This document shows, in pieces, positions 55,084 through 64,000 of a stretch of 64,000 nucleotides of DNA (its first letter is position 1; the number at the start of each line of letters is the position of its first letter). The stretch is taken from positions 1,518,001 to 1,582,000 of the forward strand of contig NC_056428.1 in assembly GCF_905147365.1 (NCBI RefSeq), read 5' to 3'. The position numbers and the translations under genes were made by a program. Below the pieces are notes generated by a model. That model saw only the letters and a list, made by a program, of their open reading frames with translations, did no database searches and had not been told where the DNA came from. This DNA is from Aricia agestis (taxonomy: Eukaryota > Arthropoda > Insecta > Lepidoptera > Lycaenidae).

Positions 55084-55395
55084 TTTTTAATGTCATTGCA
55101 TCGGCTGCAAGTTTGAGGATGACAAGAGGACAGAGAATATTATTATAGATCTTAATATGTTCCTGAAACTAGAGTTAACAAGTAATCGTTAAATTTCTTC
55201 GAACGTGGCCATAAGGACTATTTCGTAGTACATATTTAATTATTATTAATAATATTAGGAGTTTAATTATGATTAATAATATTAAATTTATTCGATACAT
55301 GCAAATACATACATTCAAAATAGCGTGAGCAGAATCCTCGCCCTCATCCCTGTCATATAAAACTTTGAATGAGTCTCACGAGTTAAAAATGTAGT
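55084..55395. other. No gene seen
   Basis: AT-rich; 'taattatgattaataatatt'-type repeats at 55240-55285. Confidence 0.35.
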
Positions 55396-55584
55396 TTATA
55401 TTTTCTTCACTGCCAGTATTATATTGTCCAAATGTCCACCACTGTAGCCTGCAACAATCACGCCTTGCACCACACGAACGTGGGTGGTTATCACCCATTC
55501 GCATAGGAATTGAGACGAGACATTGTAATATGACGCGAGAACTACTGCGTAAATTACGCGTATTATAGCGCATGTGTATAGCAT
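55396..55584 (-). CDS. Unrecognised frame with signal-like start
   Basis: ATG at 55584, 62 codons: MLYTCAIIRVIYAVVLAS is a hydrophobic start, then SSQFLCEWVITTHVRVV and GYSGGHLDNIILAVKKI, stop. A second frame overlaps it in another phase (55376-55573), so coding is uncertain. Base composition is higher in GC than the flanks. No promoter or splice sites were identified. Family unknown. Confidence 0.2.
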   Translation of the reverse strand: MLYTCAIIRVIYAVVLASYYNVSSQFLCEWVITTHVRVVQGVIVAGYSGGHLDNIILAVKKI

Positions 55585-57044
55585 AATAACATTTTGTATG
55601 TCACGGTCAGCGCAGACGAGATATTTGTGAACGTGACAGCAGCTACACGAGCCTAGACAAGTCTAGCGGCGTGTCAAACTGACACTAATACTAGGCTTGT
55701 CTAAAGTAAGCTAATTATATTATCTTTACTAATAATGACAAAAATTTTGTTTGTTCGCATCTAACAGGGCTTAGAAAATATACAATTTTAATGTGGCATA
55801 GACGTAGAATAGACCAGGTGGTAGGATATGAGGCCGCACAACTTCTAATATAAATCGCGATGCGTCTGAGATGAATACGGGATTCTTGACTCTTGACGTA
55901 ATGTACAATTTGTTTTGTTTAGGATTGACGATTCTACGTACGTAACATGAAGAAAAATCAGCCTTTTAGTGTATGTTCTATAACAGCAATTATAATTCAC
56001 TTCACGACTTTTCGTCGCTACTATCGCAACTATTGCTACCTTTGCGCAGCGCAACAGATATTTTACAGAGGCTGCAGCGATATAGCAGCCCGTCTGCGCG
56101 AAATAATTTTCTGAAGATACCCAACTTTCCTCTTCTCACGTTAATAGTTAATAAAACCTTGTATTTATACTGCTAATGCTGTACAAACATAATATTTACA
56201 TGTCATTTGAGATCTGGATTTTTATGACTCTAAGCAAAGGTTGTAAAATCACATGTTACGATGCTATTAACTACTACTATAGTATGTAATTGTATCCTAG
56301 ATCTTAAACACTAGATAGCTGTGTCGGCTTTTTAAGGTCTTGGGTTAATAGCTACCTATGTGAGTCGGGCGTAACGTACTCGCGAGTATCTCATATTTAA
56401 GCTCGTTTTCTGTAAATCAACAAAAGCGCTATATTACCCCGATTTTCTTTAACGTCTAATAACGCAGTTCTTTTAATTAATGCTTTAACTTCACTGATTT
56501 ATTTTGAGTAGATATTATGTCAATAATATTAATATTTGTTTTCCAATTAATGTGATTACTGTACGAGTAGTACCTAAGCACCCTTAGGTCGTGTCGTGGC
56601 CTTTATTATTAAGTTACTTATTTTGCAGGTAAGTAAGGACCTAAGAACTAATGCAAAAGGATAATACTTTCTGAGCTCGAAAAACGTTATAAAACTAAAA
56701 TTTCACACACACAGTGTGAATTTTGCCACACATTACGGTAAAGTTTTAAAATAAAAAATATCAACAAATGAAGACATTTTTAATCGCCAATCTTTCCGAC
56801 TTTGCAACAATGCAAGTTATTCAGGTGAAATTCAAATCAGATTGCCATTTCTGACGCGTTAAATGTGGTTCGTGGTTTTGGGAGCGCGTGATAAATTGCC
56901 TGTAATTGTATCTGGCGTTAAAAGAAAAATTGGCGGGTAACAATCTGAATTTAAATCAGTTGGGTGGAGCGTGCAGCGAAAGTAGGTGAGGACTGAGGAT
57001 GGACCTTAAGGTGCTTGTAAAGGGCCTTCATGTGCTGATCATTT
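55585..57044. other. No gene seen
   Basis: 55600-55700 contains 'gcctagacaagtctag' and 'ctaggcttgtctaaag', an inverted pair about 50 bp apart. Frames 55845-56054 and 55973-56176 are antisense overlaps without motifs. 56860-57010 is GC-richer without a frame. Confidence 0.4.
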
Positions 57045-57170
57045 AGTATGGATAATGGATATACTTGTAGTACGGGGAAAGGATAAAGAATAGCTTTTAC
57101 CCCGGAAAATGTACGGATTATACGTGATAAACGAACTTCCGCTCAAATTATTTGCGGGCAACACAAAACA
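57045..57170 (+). mobile_element. Lep1-like Helitron (H1) middle fragment
   Basis: 'gtagtacggggaaaggataa', 'cttttaccccggaaaatg', 'gcgggcaac' follow the H1 middle and hairpin side; neither end is preserved. Confidence 0.45.
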
Positions 57171-57174
57171 TTTA

Positions 57175-57265
57175 AACATCTGTTTAACATTTGTTTTGAG
57201 ACCATTACGTACAGATTTTTTTTTTCAATCAACTGTTCAACAGGTGTTTAAATCTTTTGTAGTAA
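57175..57265. mobile_element. Fold-back MITE family M3, copy 2
   Basis: 'acatctgtttaacatttgtt', 'ttgagacc', then 'caatcaactgttcaacagg', 'tgtttaaatcttttgtagta': inverted halves matching copy 1 at 15.7 kb. Confidence 0.6.
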
Positions 57266-57270
57266 GACCG

Positions 57271-57467
57271 TAAGTGTCTTAACACACCATGCCGAAGTTA
57301 CGCGGCGGTAATTCGGCATGATTACGCCAGCAATGTCAAACACATACAAATTACAATACGCGCCGGAATTTCGGCATGGTCTGTCATCGGTAATTTAAAA
57401 TACATTGCAGGCGTAATTGAGCCGAACTTCTGCCGCGGTAATTCGGCATAGTATGTTTAGACACTTA
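57271..57467. mobile_element. Tc1/mariner-like MITE with TA duplication
   Basis: TA|AGTGTCTTAACACACCATG ... CATAGTATGTTTAGACACT|TA. Terminal inverted repeats of about 28 bp with few mismatches. 'cggtaattcggcat' occurs several times inside in both orientations ('gccgaagttacgcggcggta', 'gccgcggtaattcggcat'). No coding capacity. It abuts the M3 element. Confidence 0.7.
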
Positions 57468-58074
57468 TATTCTAATAAGAAGATATCATAGTCCATCGAA
57501 TGGTAGCTACAAATAAATATATTTAAAGGGTAATAAATCACTTAGGTACGGATATTTTGAGCATGCTAGATTTTGTGCATAGGCAGAATAATTATCATTA
57601 TGGTCGTACCCCAAAAATCTGCCTTTGTGGACGATTTTGCATTGACTGTATGCCACTGTCAAGTGGAACCTAAAGATGATTTCAGAATGGCAATATTTTT
57701 TACACAAAAGTATTTTAGTTGACTTTATTACTTATATCAATAACCCCAAAACGGAAGCGTTAGCCAAAAATCGATTCTCACTGTAGGTCGCATTATGTAG
57801 GTGTCAATAATTATAACGGCCGGGTTCATTACAGGCAGTGCAGGTGGTCGGTTAAATCGATATGCCACGACTCGATGATTTAGCATCGATACTGACAGAT
57901 TACGATTTTTTCGACCCCCTTTATGCGAGTAATATTTTATAAATGAAGGCCCAGAGCGTTGGCTGTAACTGTTTTGGAGCAATAATTGTTTGTCATGATG
58001 ATGGGCATTATCCATCCCAGTTTTGGATTATGGTAATACTTTAGTAACTTCTGATATTCGGCAAGCAATTCTTA
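57468..58074. other. No gene seen
   Basis: Minus frames 57507-57707 and 57737-58015 are unrecognised. 57815-57900 is mildly GC-richer. Confidence 0.4.
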
Positions 58075-58312
58075 TACTAAGAACTCACATACGGTTTTGC
58101 TACATAGTTTTACTCCAAATCGAGTAATAATTACTGTGTGGACCGCATAACTCACAGCTCGAAGGCTCGCATCGAGCCGGCTCGATGGAATGAAATATAT
58201 CGATTTAGTGTAAAACTATCGAGCAATGCTGAATGTGTGGACGAGAGCCCGAGCCGTGGGATTTGCTCGACGTTGTTGCTCGATCGAGCAAAACCGTTTG
58301 TGAGTGCTTAGC
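58075..58312 (+). mobile_element. MITE family M2, copy 2
   Basis: ACTAAGAACTCACATACGG ... TTTGTGAGTGCTTAGC termini, interior 'actcacagctcgaaggctcg', 'catcgagccggctcgatgg', 'gctcgatcgagcaaaacc'. Near full length and the best copy of the family. Confidence 0.75.
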
Positions 58313-58574
58313 ATTATATAACTGTCTTACTGGTTATTATTTGTTTATTCCCATAGTAACTCACTGGAGAGACTTATAAAATGCTTATAATATTATAATT
58401 GGCATTTTTATCCTCTATAAAAAGTATCGATAAAATATTATTCTGATAAGAATCGTAGCTACTATTTATTTGGTTCTAATTGGAGACACCTTAGTTTTTG
58501 ATTTAATAATACGTCCTATATTCTTATAAGAAAACATAAAAGCACATAACAAAGAACAGCTGTTCGCATAATAT
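58313..58574. other. No gene seen
   Basis: AT-rich, no supported feature. Confidence 0.35.
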
Positions 58575-58753
58575 ATGCTCGCAGCTTCGTTGCACGTTCA
58601 TTTATCGTGCGGGAACCGTACATTTTTCGGGATAAAAGTATCCTATGTTCCGGGACTAAACTACCTCCATACGAAATTACATTAAAAGTGGTTCAGTGGC
58701 TTAGGCATAAAGAGGAAATAAACAGACACACATTCGCATCTATAGTAGGTAGA
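58575..58753 (-). mobile_element. Lep1-like Helitron (H1), near complete
   Basis: 'tgctcgcagcttcgttgc', 'gtgcgggaaccgtacatttt', 'gtggttcagtggcttaggc', 'cgcatctatagtaggtaga' then T. The 3' CTAG edge is mutated. Confidence 0.6.
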
Positions 58754-58859
58754 TCAACTGTACCAGCAGCTATTTAATATCAAAGTTCATACACTCATTC
58801 TCATACTTGATGATGAGGTTGATGACTAATATAATGATGATGATGATGAACACTCAAAG

Positions 58860-58980
58860 AGAAACCTCCACGTGTTTGGCGAGGGCGACGCGTATCGGCA
58901 AATTGACTCGGTCGACGTGTTTGCTGTTGGCTTTTCACACCGCGGTGCGCGCGGCGGCGACAGATCTAAACGAAATAACT
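58860..58980. promoter_or_regulatory. Short GC-rich patch
   Basis: 'ggcgagggcgacgcgtatcg', 'gactcggtcgacgtg', 'accgcggtgcgcgcggcggc': CpG-rich, 120 bp, no frame, no match elsewhere in the window. Preceded by a GATGAT microsatellite (58835-58848). Regulatory role is only a possibility. Confidence 0.2.
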
Positions 58981-58990
58981 GTATGAGATA

Positions 58991-59068
58991 CTAGTCGACC
59001 CGGCAAACAATGTTTCGCCGTTATTTCATATTGTGGCATATTTTAGGGTATGAAAAATTATATAGGTA
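58991..59068 (-). mobile_element. Helitron family H3-related 3' end, truncated
   Basis: A|CTAG then 'tcgacccggcaaac' with GGCAAAc...GTTTCGCC as a slightly broken hairpin. Only about 80 bp remain before another Helitron begins. Confidence 0.6.
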
Positions 59069-59102
59069 TTAAATTAAAATAAACTAAAAAAAACCCCCAA
59101 AA

Positions 59103-59281
59103 TTTTTCTCTGTTTGTCTGTCTTCTTCACGCCCAAACCGCTGAACCGATTTTGCTGAAATTTTGTATGGAGATGCTTTAAGTCCCGGGAAATAACATAG
59201 GATACTTTTTGTCCCAGTAAAATGTGCGGTTTCCGCGCGATAATCTAATTTTGGTGCAACCGAGTTACAGGCGTCATCTAG
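59103..59281 (+). mobile_element. Lep1-like Helitron (H1), 3' end intact, 5' truncated
   Basis: 'tgtttgtctgtcttcttcac', 'ccgctgaaccgattttgctg', 'cccgggaaataacatagg', 'ggcgtcatCTAG' (59278-59281) then T. The hairpin is decayed ('gcaaccgagttac'). Confidence 0.75.
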
Positions 59282-59934
59282 TATGTAAATTGTAAGCTAT
59301 AAAACAAAAAAAAACTAGTTCATTTCACCGTGAGGAGGTAACAAAACACAAGCATTTATTAGTACAAATTTTTGCTATTACGTCATTGATTGATGGTGTA
59401 TACTAATTGATTAATTGTATAACATAATATACACATCGGGGTATGAAAATAATTAATTGCACTGCTACTGTATTGCAAAAACTATACAGCCTGGGGCCAA
59501 ATTAAAACCAATGAAGTGGTCAAATTTGAAATTAATTGACACATTCAATTTTGACATCGGATTGATCGAGCACTGATTGAGAAGAATGGTCTAATTGGAA
59601 GTTATTCTTGTATATCGAGTTTAAATTAATAAGTGCACTTTATGTGTTTAAGAAATGGATTTGAATAAAAATCAATTTTAATAATGCTTCATTTTTCTGG
59701 TCTTTCTTATGTTCTTTTTAAAAAATCATAGCTGAAATAACTAAATAAACATTAAAAAAACAATCGTAGCTACGCTGACTTGCTGTGCTTGAAACAATAA
59801 TTATTTCAATATATTTTTTTATAATTTTGCCCCCAAATGACATTCGGTGAAACCTTACTGGACTCTTTATCTCGCTTAATTTGTGGACGCCCCCTAAAAT
59901 AAAATAAACCCCTCTTAAAAATCTAAAAGCTGAG
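59282..59934. other. No gene seen
   Basis: AT-rich, no supported feature. Confidence 0.4.
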
Positions 59935-60070
59935 CTATGTGAGGGCTTGCGTCGTCACACCTTGGCTGAATGATGAAAAGACATCAATAGGGGTGATAGT
60001 TTTTCCATAAAGTGTACCACAAAATATAAAGTTTGTGGGATATACTAGAGCTCGCTTCGCTCGCCCTGAT
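59935..60070 (+). repeat. Interspersed repeat Y, uninterrupted copy
   Basis: 'ctgagctatgtgagggcttg', 'cgtcgtcacaccttggctga', 'ggtgatagtttttccataaa', 'ttgtgggatatactagagct', 'cgcttcgctcgccc'. It matches 27957-28300 without the Helitron insertion present there. Confidence 0.6.
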
Positions 60071-60404
60071 TAATTATAATATTATTGATTAATTGTAATA
60101 ATCACATATAATATTTGACAAAAAATGTTGAAAGTTCTAACTAGATTATCAAATAGACCACAAGGTATAGGATTACCCACGCTGTCAACAAATGTCATAA
60201 ATTCGAAAACGTTTCGCGGAAGCAAAATATCCATCTCCTATTTGCACATCTAAAAAGTATATTGCTATTCAAAAGTGAAGCATATTGGAATAATTTAGAG
60301 AAAATTTTTCGTTGGAATTGTTTTAGTTTAAAACTGGTGCATATAATTTAGCGTCCAACCTCGGACATTGACCGGGCAAAGGTTTGTGGAACACAAATGA
60401 TTTG

Positions 60405-60480
60405 CTATAAACATAAAAACTTGAGAGGTGTCAAGGGACACCCGGATGCAATGAAGTTGCATCCGGGAAAAAAAACAAAA
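60405..60480 (+). repeat. 'gagaggtgtcaagggac' interspersed repeat, copy 2, with palindrome
   Basis: 'ataaaaacttgagaggtgtc', 'aagggacacccgg'; then CCCGGATGCAA-tgaag-TTGCATCCGGG (60441-60467), a perfect 11-bp hairpin, followed by a purine-rich run. Frames across it (60328-60543, 60397-60675) are chance frames in repeats. Confidence 0.55.
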
Positions 60481-60549
60481 AAAGGGAGAAAAAGAAACAC
60501 GTGCTACCGCACGGCTTACAAGGAACAAGGAATTTTGTTCCAATATAAT

Positions 60550-60737
60550 GCTAAGTCCTCACATGCGGTTTTGCTCAATAGTTTTACTCCAAATCAAGTA
60601 ATAATAATTACTGTGTGGACCGCAAAACTCACAGCTCGAAGGCTCGATGGAATTAAATATATTGATTTAGAATAAAACTATGTTGAATGTGTGGACGTTA
60701 TTGCTCGATCGAGCAAAACCGTATGTCAGTACTTAGC
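60550..60737 (+). mobile_element. MITE family M2, copy 3, internally deleted
   Basis: GCTAAGTCCTCACATGCGG ... CGTATGTCAGTACTTAGC; shares 'actcacagctcgaaggctcg' and 'gctcgatcgagcaaaacc' with the copy at 58.1 kb but lacks its 'catcgagccggctc' and 'gagcccgagccg' parts. Confidence 0.75.
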
Positions 60738-61596
60738 ATATTTTAAAGAATTGAAAATTTTCTTTTATTCTAATTATTAGCCCATAGTAAGACAGGGATA
60801 TAAAGTTTATTTTCCAAAAATTATGTCTAGAATCTATTGCCACAGTTATTGATGTAATTATTATTTTACATTTGTTACACATAGGATCGATCTGTGGTGA
60901 GCCTTCATTGTTTTTGTTATATTGCTTATAGACGACTTAGGATTGGTAGGCTTTATTAAATCAATACCTGAAATTTATTCGTAGCCTGAAATCTAAAATG
61001 GTGTCACTCTATGAGTACATCTATTCCCATTAAGTACAGCCACAGTCAGGTTCTTCTAATGAATATATCTAAAGTTTATCTGCACATAGCATAGCTTTCC
61101 ATACGTACAAGCTTCATATATACGGTCCATATGTTTTCAATGACTTGTCATTTCAATGTTTTGGTCACAATATTACTCACAAAAGACAAACTAGTTTAGA
61201 AAAGCCGTGAAAATTAACGTGAAAAACTATAACAAGTTACTATAGTAAGTAACGGTAGCACGCGCGTGAACATTTTAGTGAGTGATTAATATTGTATCCT
61301 TTCTGCAACAGAAAATAATATTATAGTGGAGAATTTTTTTCAGTGACTTAAACAACTTATCAAGAAACAAGGTTCACATTATACATAACATTTCTCGCAG
61401 GTATAAAAAGGTTCAACAAATATTTCGACAAAGGACACGTTTGTCAAAAAAATAATATACATACAGTATAAAAATATGTGACTTATATAAGGATTTTTTT
61501 AAATTTCGGCCATGCGGGGGTAAAATTGGTAATCAACGTTTGCTTCCTAGTTTTATTTCCGGGCAAAGCCACGGCTTAATTATATTAAAAATATAT
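60738..61596. other. No gene seen
   Basis: AT-rich, no supported feature. Confidence 0.4.
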
Positions 61597-61649
61597 ATTT
61601 CGATCTAATTATATTAATAAAACTTTTATGAATATAATTAGATCGAAAT
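61597..61649. repeat. Perfect palindrome, 19-bp arms
   Basis: ATTTCGATCTAATTATATT (61597-61615) and its exact reverse complement (61631-61649). The 15-bp loop contains ATAAAA-c-TTTTAT, so nearly the whole 53 bp can fold. Confidence 0.9.
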
Positions 61650-63082
61650 AAGCTCACAATACGAAAACCAATCACTAATACAATAAACACTTTGTTAATT
61701 CACACGTACACTTACAATTGTAATTACATTACTATTAGTAATTGCTGGAAATAATTATAGAATTACCGATGAATCGGAATATATTTCATACTGGAGCTTC
61801 CAGCCGTTCTTTCTTAATTCAAATGTAATTTCTAATTAAATTTAACTTCTAATGAAGCTCCATTGAATTTATGTTTAGTTTTAAAATGAAATTCTGTTTA
61901 TAGCCTAGCATAATTAAGAGTAGAATTGTGATTTAATTTATGAACGATACATCCAATGCTTTTAAGATAAAATTAAATATTATGATGAAAACAAAATTTT
62001 CAGTAAAATAATTACAAACAAAGTTATTAAAGTATTTTCGATAAAAAATAATTCGAGTTGTATAAAATGTATACGAAAATAATGAGATTATCAATTTTAG
62101 CTTCGACTGTACTCGGCTTGCCTTATACGTATCGTAATAAAAGTTTCATTAAAATTACATCACTTTGTAAATCACGATTAAAAGTTGAATAAATAACCGA
62201 AATTTTGACAACACTCACTTAACCACTCGGTTAAATTGAACTCATCACCGCGAGGTACAACTGACAGGCGAAAAAGTTAAAAAACAAACAAAACTTGAAG
62301 TTTTTAATTTAACCACAGCTTAGTGATAAGGTACAGTCGAAAACAAAATGTTAAGGACGATAATTGATTTTATATTGTGCGACGGACCAATGACTTGAAC
62401 GTAAATAATATTGTATATAATATTATTTACGTTCGCCATAAACCGAAAATACTCTTCAGTGTATAAAACCTTGCATTGAAAAAAATTAAAATAACTTTAT
62501 GAACCTAATATCAAGTGATCGAACTGTTTTCATGTTATATCGTCTGTGTTATTTTAAAACTACTTTGTTAATCTAGCTGTTAGTTTTCCTAAATAAATAA
62601 AATAAAATATTTTTTTCTCCAAAATATTATACAGCAAAATAATGCTATTAATTATTGCGGTCCGTACAAAAAATGTACCGATAAGCAGTGCTACAGAGTC
62701 TGTGTGCAATTACACTGTGCGCAACGCGAGGCGACGCGACGCGGTAATTTTCAGCTGTCAGCACTTTCCCCGCTGATATTAATTTGGGTGCCATCGATGT
62801 TAAATTATTATCAAGATTCTGAAAATTAGGTTCAAAATGCGGAGTGTCAAAAACTTGGGTAGCAATTATTGTTTTGTTTGATATAGTTTTTTTTTAAGAA
62901 TTACAAAACACCAATTAAATTACAAAACACGTATTAATATTTTGAGACTTTTCTATTTTGTGTTATAATTACCTCTATTCAAGTATAATAATTAGTAGGT
63001 TTATTTGTTTCAAATATGTATAATGTATATTAGCAGTTCTTATCCATAATTTTGTTTGTATATAAATTCGTTAATCATACCG
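61650..63082. other. No gene seen
   Basis: AT-rich. 62700-62745 is a small GC-rich patch ('gcgcaacgcgaggcgacgcg'). Contains the palindrome at 62397. Confidence 0.4.
62397..62434. repeat. Perfect palindrome, 16-bp arms, 6-bp loop
   Basis: GAACGTAAATAATATT (62397-62412), 'gtatat', AATATTATTTACGTTC (62419-62434). Confidence 0.9.
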
Positions 63083-63225
63083 AAACCGAAAAGTTTGTCG
63101 GAATAAAAATATCCTTAGGTACCTACTCATTTCTTAATTTATATAAAAATCATCAAAATTGGCTCAGCTATTTTAGCGTGAAAATGTAACAGACAGACAC
63201 AATTTTACATAATATAATATAATAA
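63083..63225 (-). mobile_element. Lep1-like Helitron (H1) decayed fragment
   Basis: 'aaagtttgtcggaataaaaa', 'catcaaaattggctcagcta', 'gcgtgaaaatgtaacagaca', 'ataatataataatatcag'. No intact end. Confidence 0.45.
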
Positions 63226-63542
63226 TATCAGTGACATTATCAAGCAGATTCACAAACATTTTCATATTATTATATCAGGTATAAGTCCACTTTTTTCACT
63301 TTGCTCGAGAGTTTCCCATCGATGAAGATAAATTGGTACTTTTTTACTTTAAATGTCAATTTTAAATTAATTTCGGGCCAGTTTTGACAGAGAAATGAAC
63401 TAAATTAATGAGCGGGCTGTATCAACATCATCAGTCATGCGCATGCGCAGGGCTGACCTATATTAGTTTATCGTAAGATTTGATTGTGATTCATAATATT
63501 TTTGAGATGTGTCATAAGTTCATAACTCAAATGTTGATACCT

Positions 63543-63615
63543 ACTTAAATAGCTGAAAATATGAGTTGTGTCTACTAGGCCAGTAGACACTAGTCATATT
63601 TTCAGCTATTTAAGT
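63543..63615. repeat. Long palindrome, 34-bp arms, 5-bp loop
   Basis: Left arm: 22 bp (63543-63564), 'gtt', GTGTCTACT (63568-63576); loop 'aggcc'; right arm: AGTAGACAC (63582-63590), 'tag', 22 bp (63594-63615). Apart from the 3-bp mismatch the arms are perfect, and they extend outward as GATAC.../...GTATC with a small insertion on the left. Confidence 0.9.
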
Positions 63616-64000
63616 ATCGAACGCACGGCGAATTTTGAATATGCGGTTTTTTTTTCTTTTCAATCTTATAGGAGTATCCGAATTGCCGATGAAACAATAT
63701 AATAATAAATTCGCGAGAATAAATATTGCGCGGTGAAAATTCGCAGTGCGGACGGGGTAAAAGTATCATAGTATATTATACTGTCATGTCGAAAAGTATT
63801 TGTACCTTTTCTTAAAAAAATATACGGTTAAATTTAGGTATAATGAAAAATTAACTGTCTAGAACACAGATAAGGCACGTCCGAAAAAGTCACACCCTGT
63901 GCAGCCTCCGTTTAAAAAATAATGACTTCATTGAGCAAACTTCAATTATAGATAGCGATCGTTCATACCGGAGCAATAATACCACCAATAAAAACACCAT
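63616..64000. other. No gene seen
   Basis: AT-rich to the window end, no supported feature. Confidence 0.4.

Noticed and set aside
60397..60675. 92-codon plus frame
   Set aside because: Spans the join of an interspersed repeat and an M2 MITE, so it cannot be a real gene.
63570..63590. TACTGGCCTA on the minus strand, like the first 10 nt of miR-193
   Set aside because: The following bases (gtagacac) do not match the microRNA, the match lies across the centre of a palindrome with a 5-bp loop, and no proper precursor can form.
1..64000. CRISPR arrays, operons, rRNA, telomeric TTAGG arrays
   Set aside because: None seen; repeat spacing, AT-rich intergenic character and transposon content are those of a eukaryotic (insect) genome.

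Overview
The window looks like an intergenic or intronic piece of a lepidopteran (moth or butterfly) nuclear genome. The background is strongly AT-rich, there is no bacterial-style gene packing, and the repeat content is typically lepidopteran: Lep1-like Helitrons (ends TCCATACTAAT...CATCTAG), a GC-rich interspersed repeat with GGGAAGGGAATAGGG runs, the 'cggaaccc...cgagtccgactcgc' repeat, tRNA-derived SINE pieces and 5'-truncated LINE ends. No complete conserved host protein gene is recognisable anywhere in the 64 kb. Most open frames of 60-160 codons are chance frames in AT-rich DNA, frames inside repeats, or frames in one GC-rich patch.

Layout. 1-10 kb: repeats, a complete hAT-type MITE with an 8-bp target duplication (519-827), an RTE-clade LINE 3' end (4837-5145) and two copies of the GC-rich repeat. 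10-20 kb: AT-rich DNA with Helitron copies, a SINE-like piece, MITEs and a long fold-back element (18751-19319) carrying a nested MITE. 20.58-22.5 kb: the best candidate for a real host transcription unit. It has a CpG- and GA-rich promoter-like block, a TATA-like box, a non-coding first exon ending in a strong GTAAGT donor, and a second exon after a strong polypyrimidine-AG with a 24-codon frame. 23-45 kb: dense Helitron copies, a hAT transposase fragment (27.1 kb), SINE and LINE remnants, MITEs, and a tandem duplication with a repeat inserted in one unit. 46-56 kb: a signal-peptide-like first exon with a perfect donor (46.33 kb), a frameshifted coding-like stretch (47.5-47.9 kb), three weaker protein-like patches (49.7, 51.9, 55.4 kb) and a GC-rich block (48.6 kb). 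56-64 kb: MITEs, Helitron ends and several near-perfect palindromes.

Three Helitron families share one plan: 5' TC, 3' CTAG, a 6-7 bp hairpin 7-8 nt before the CTAG, and insertion between A and T. Palindromes with very short loops recur across the window. Two, and weakly a third, sit at the same internal motif of one Helitron family, which suggests fold-back templated repair or strand switching. All family assignments come from reading the sequence and general knowledge; no search was run.
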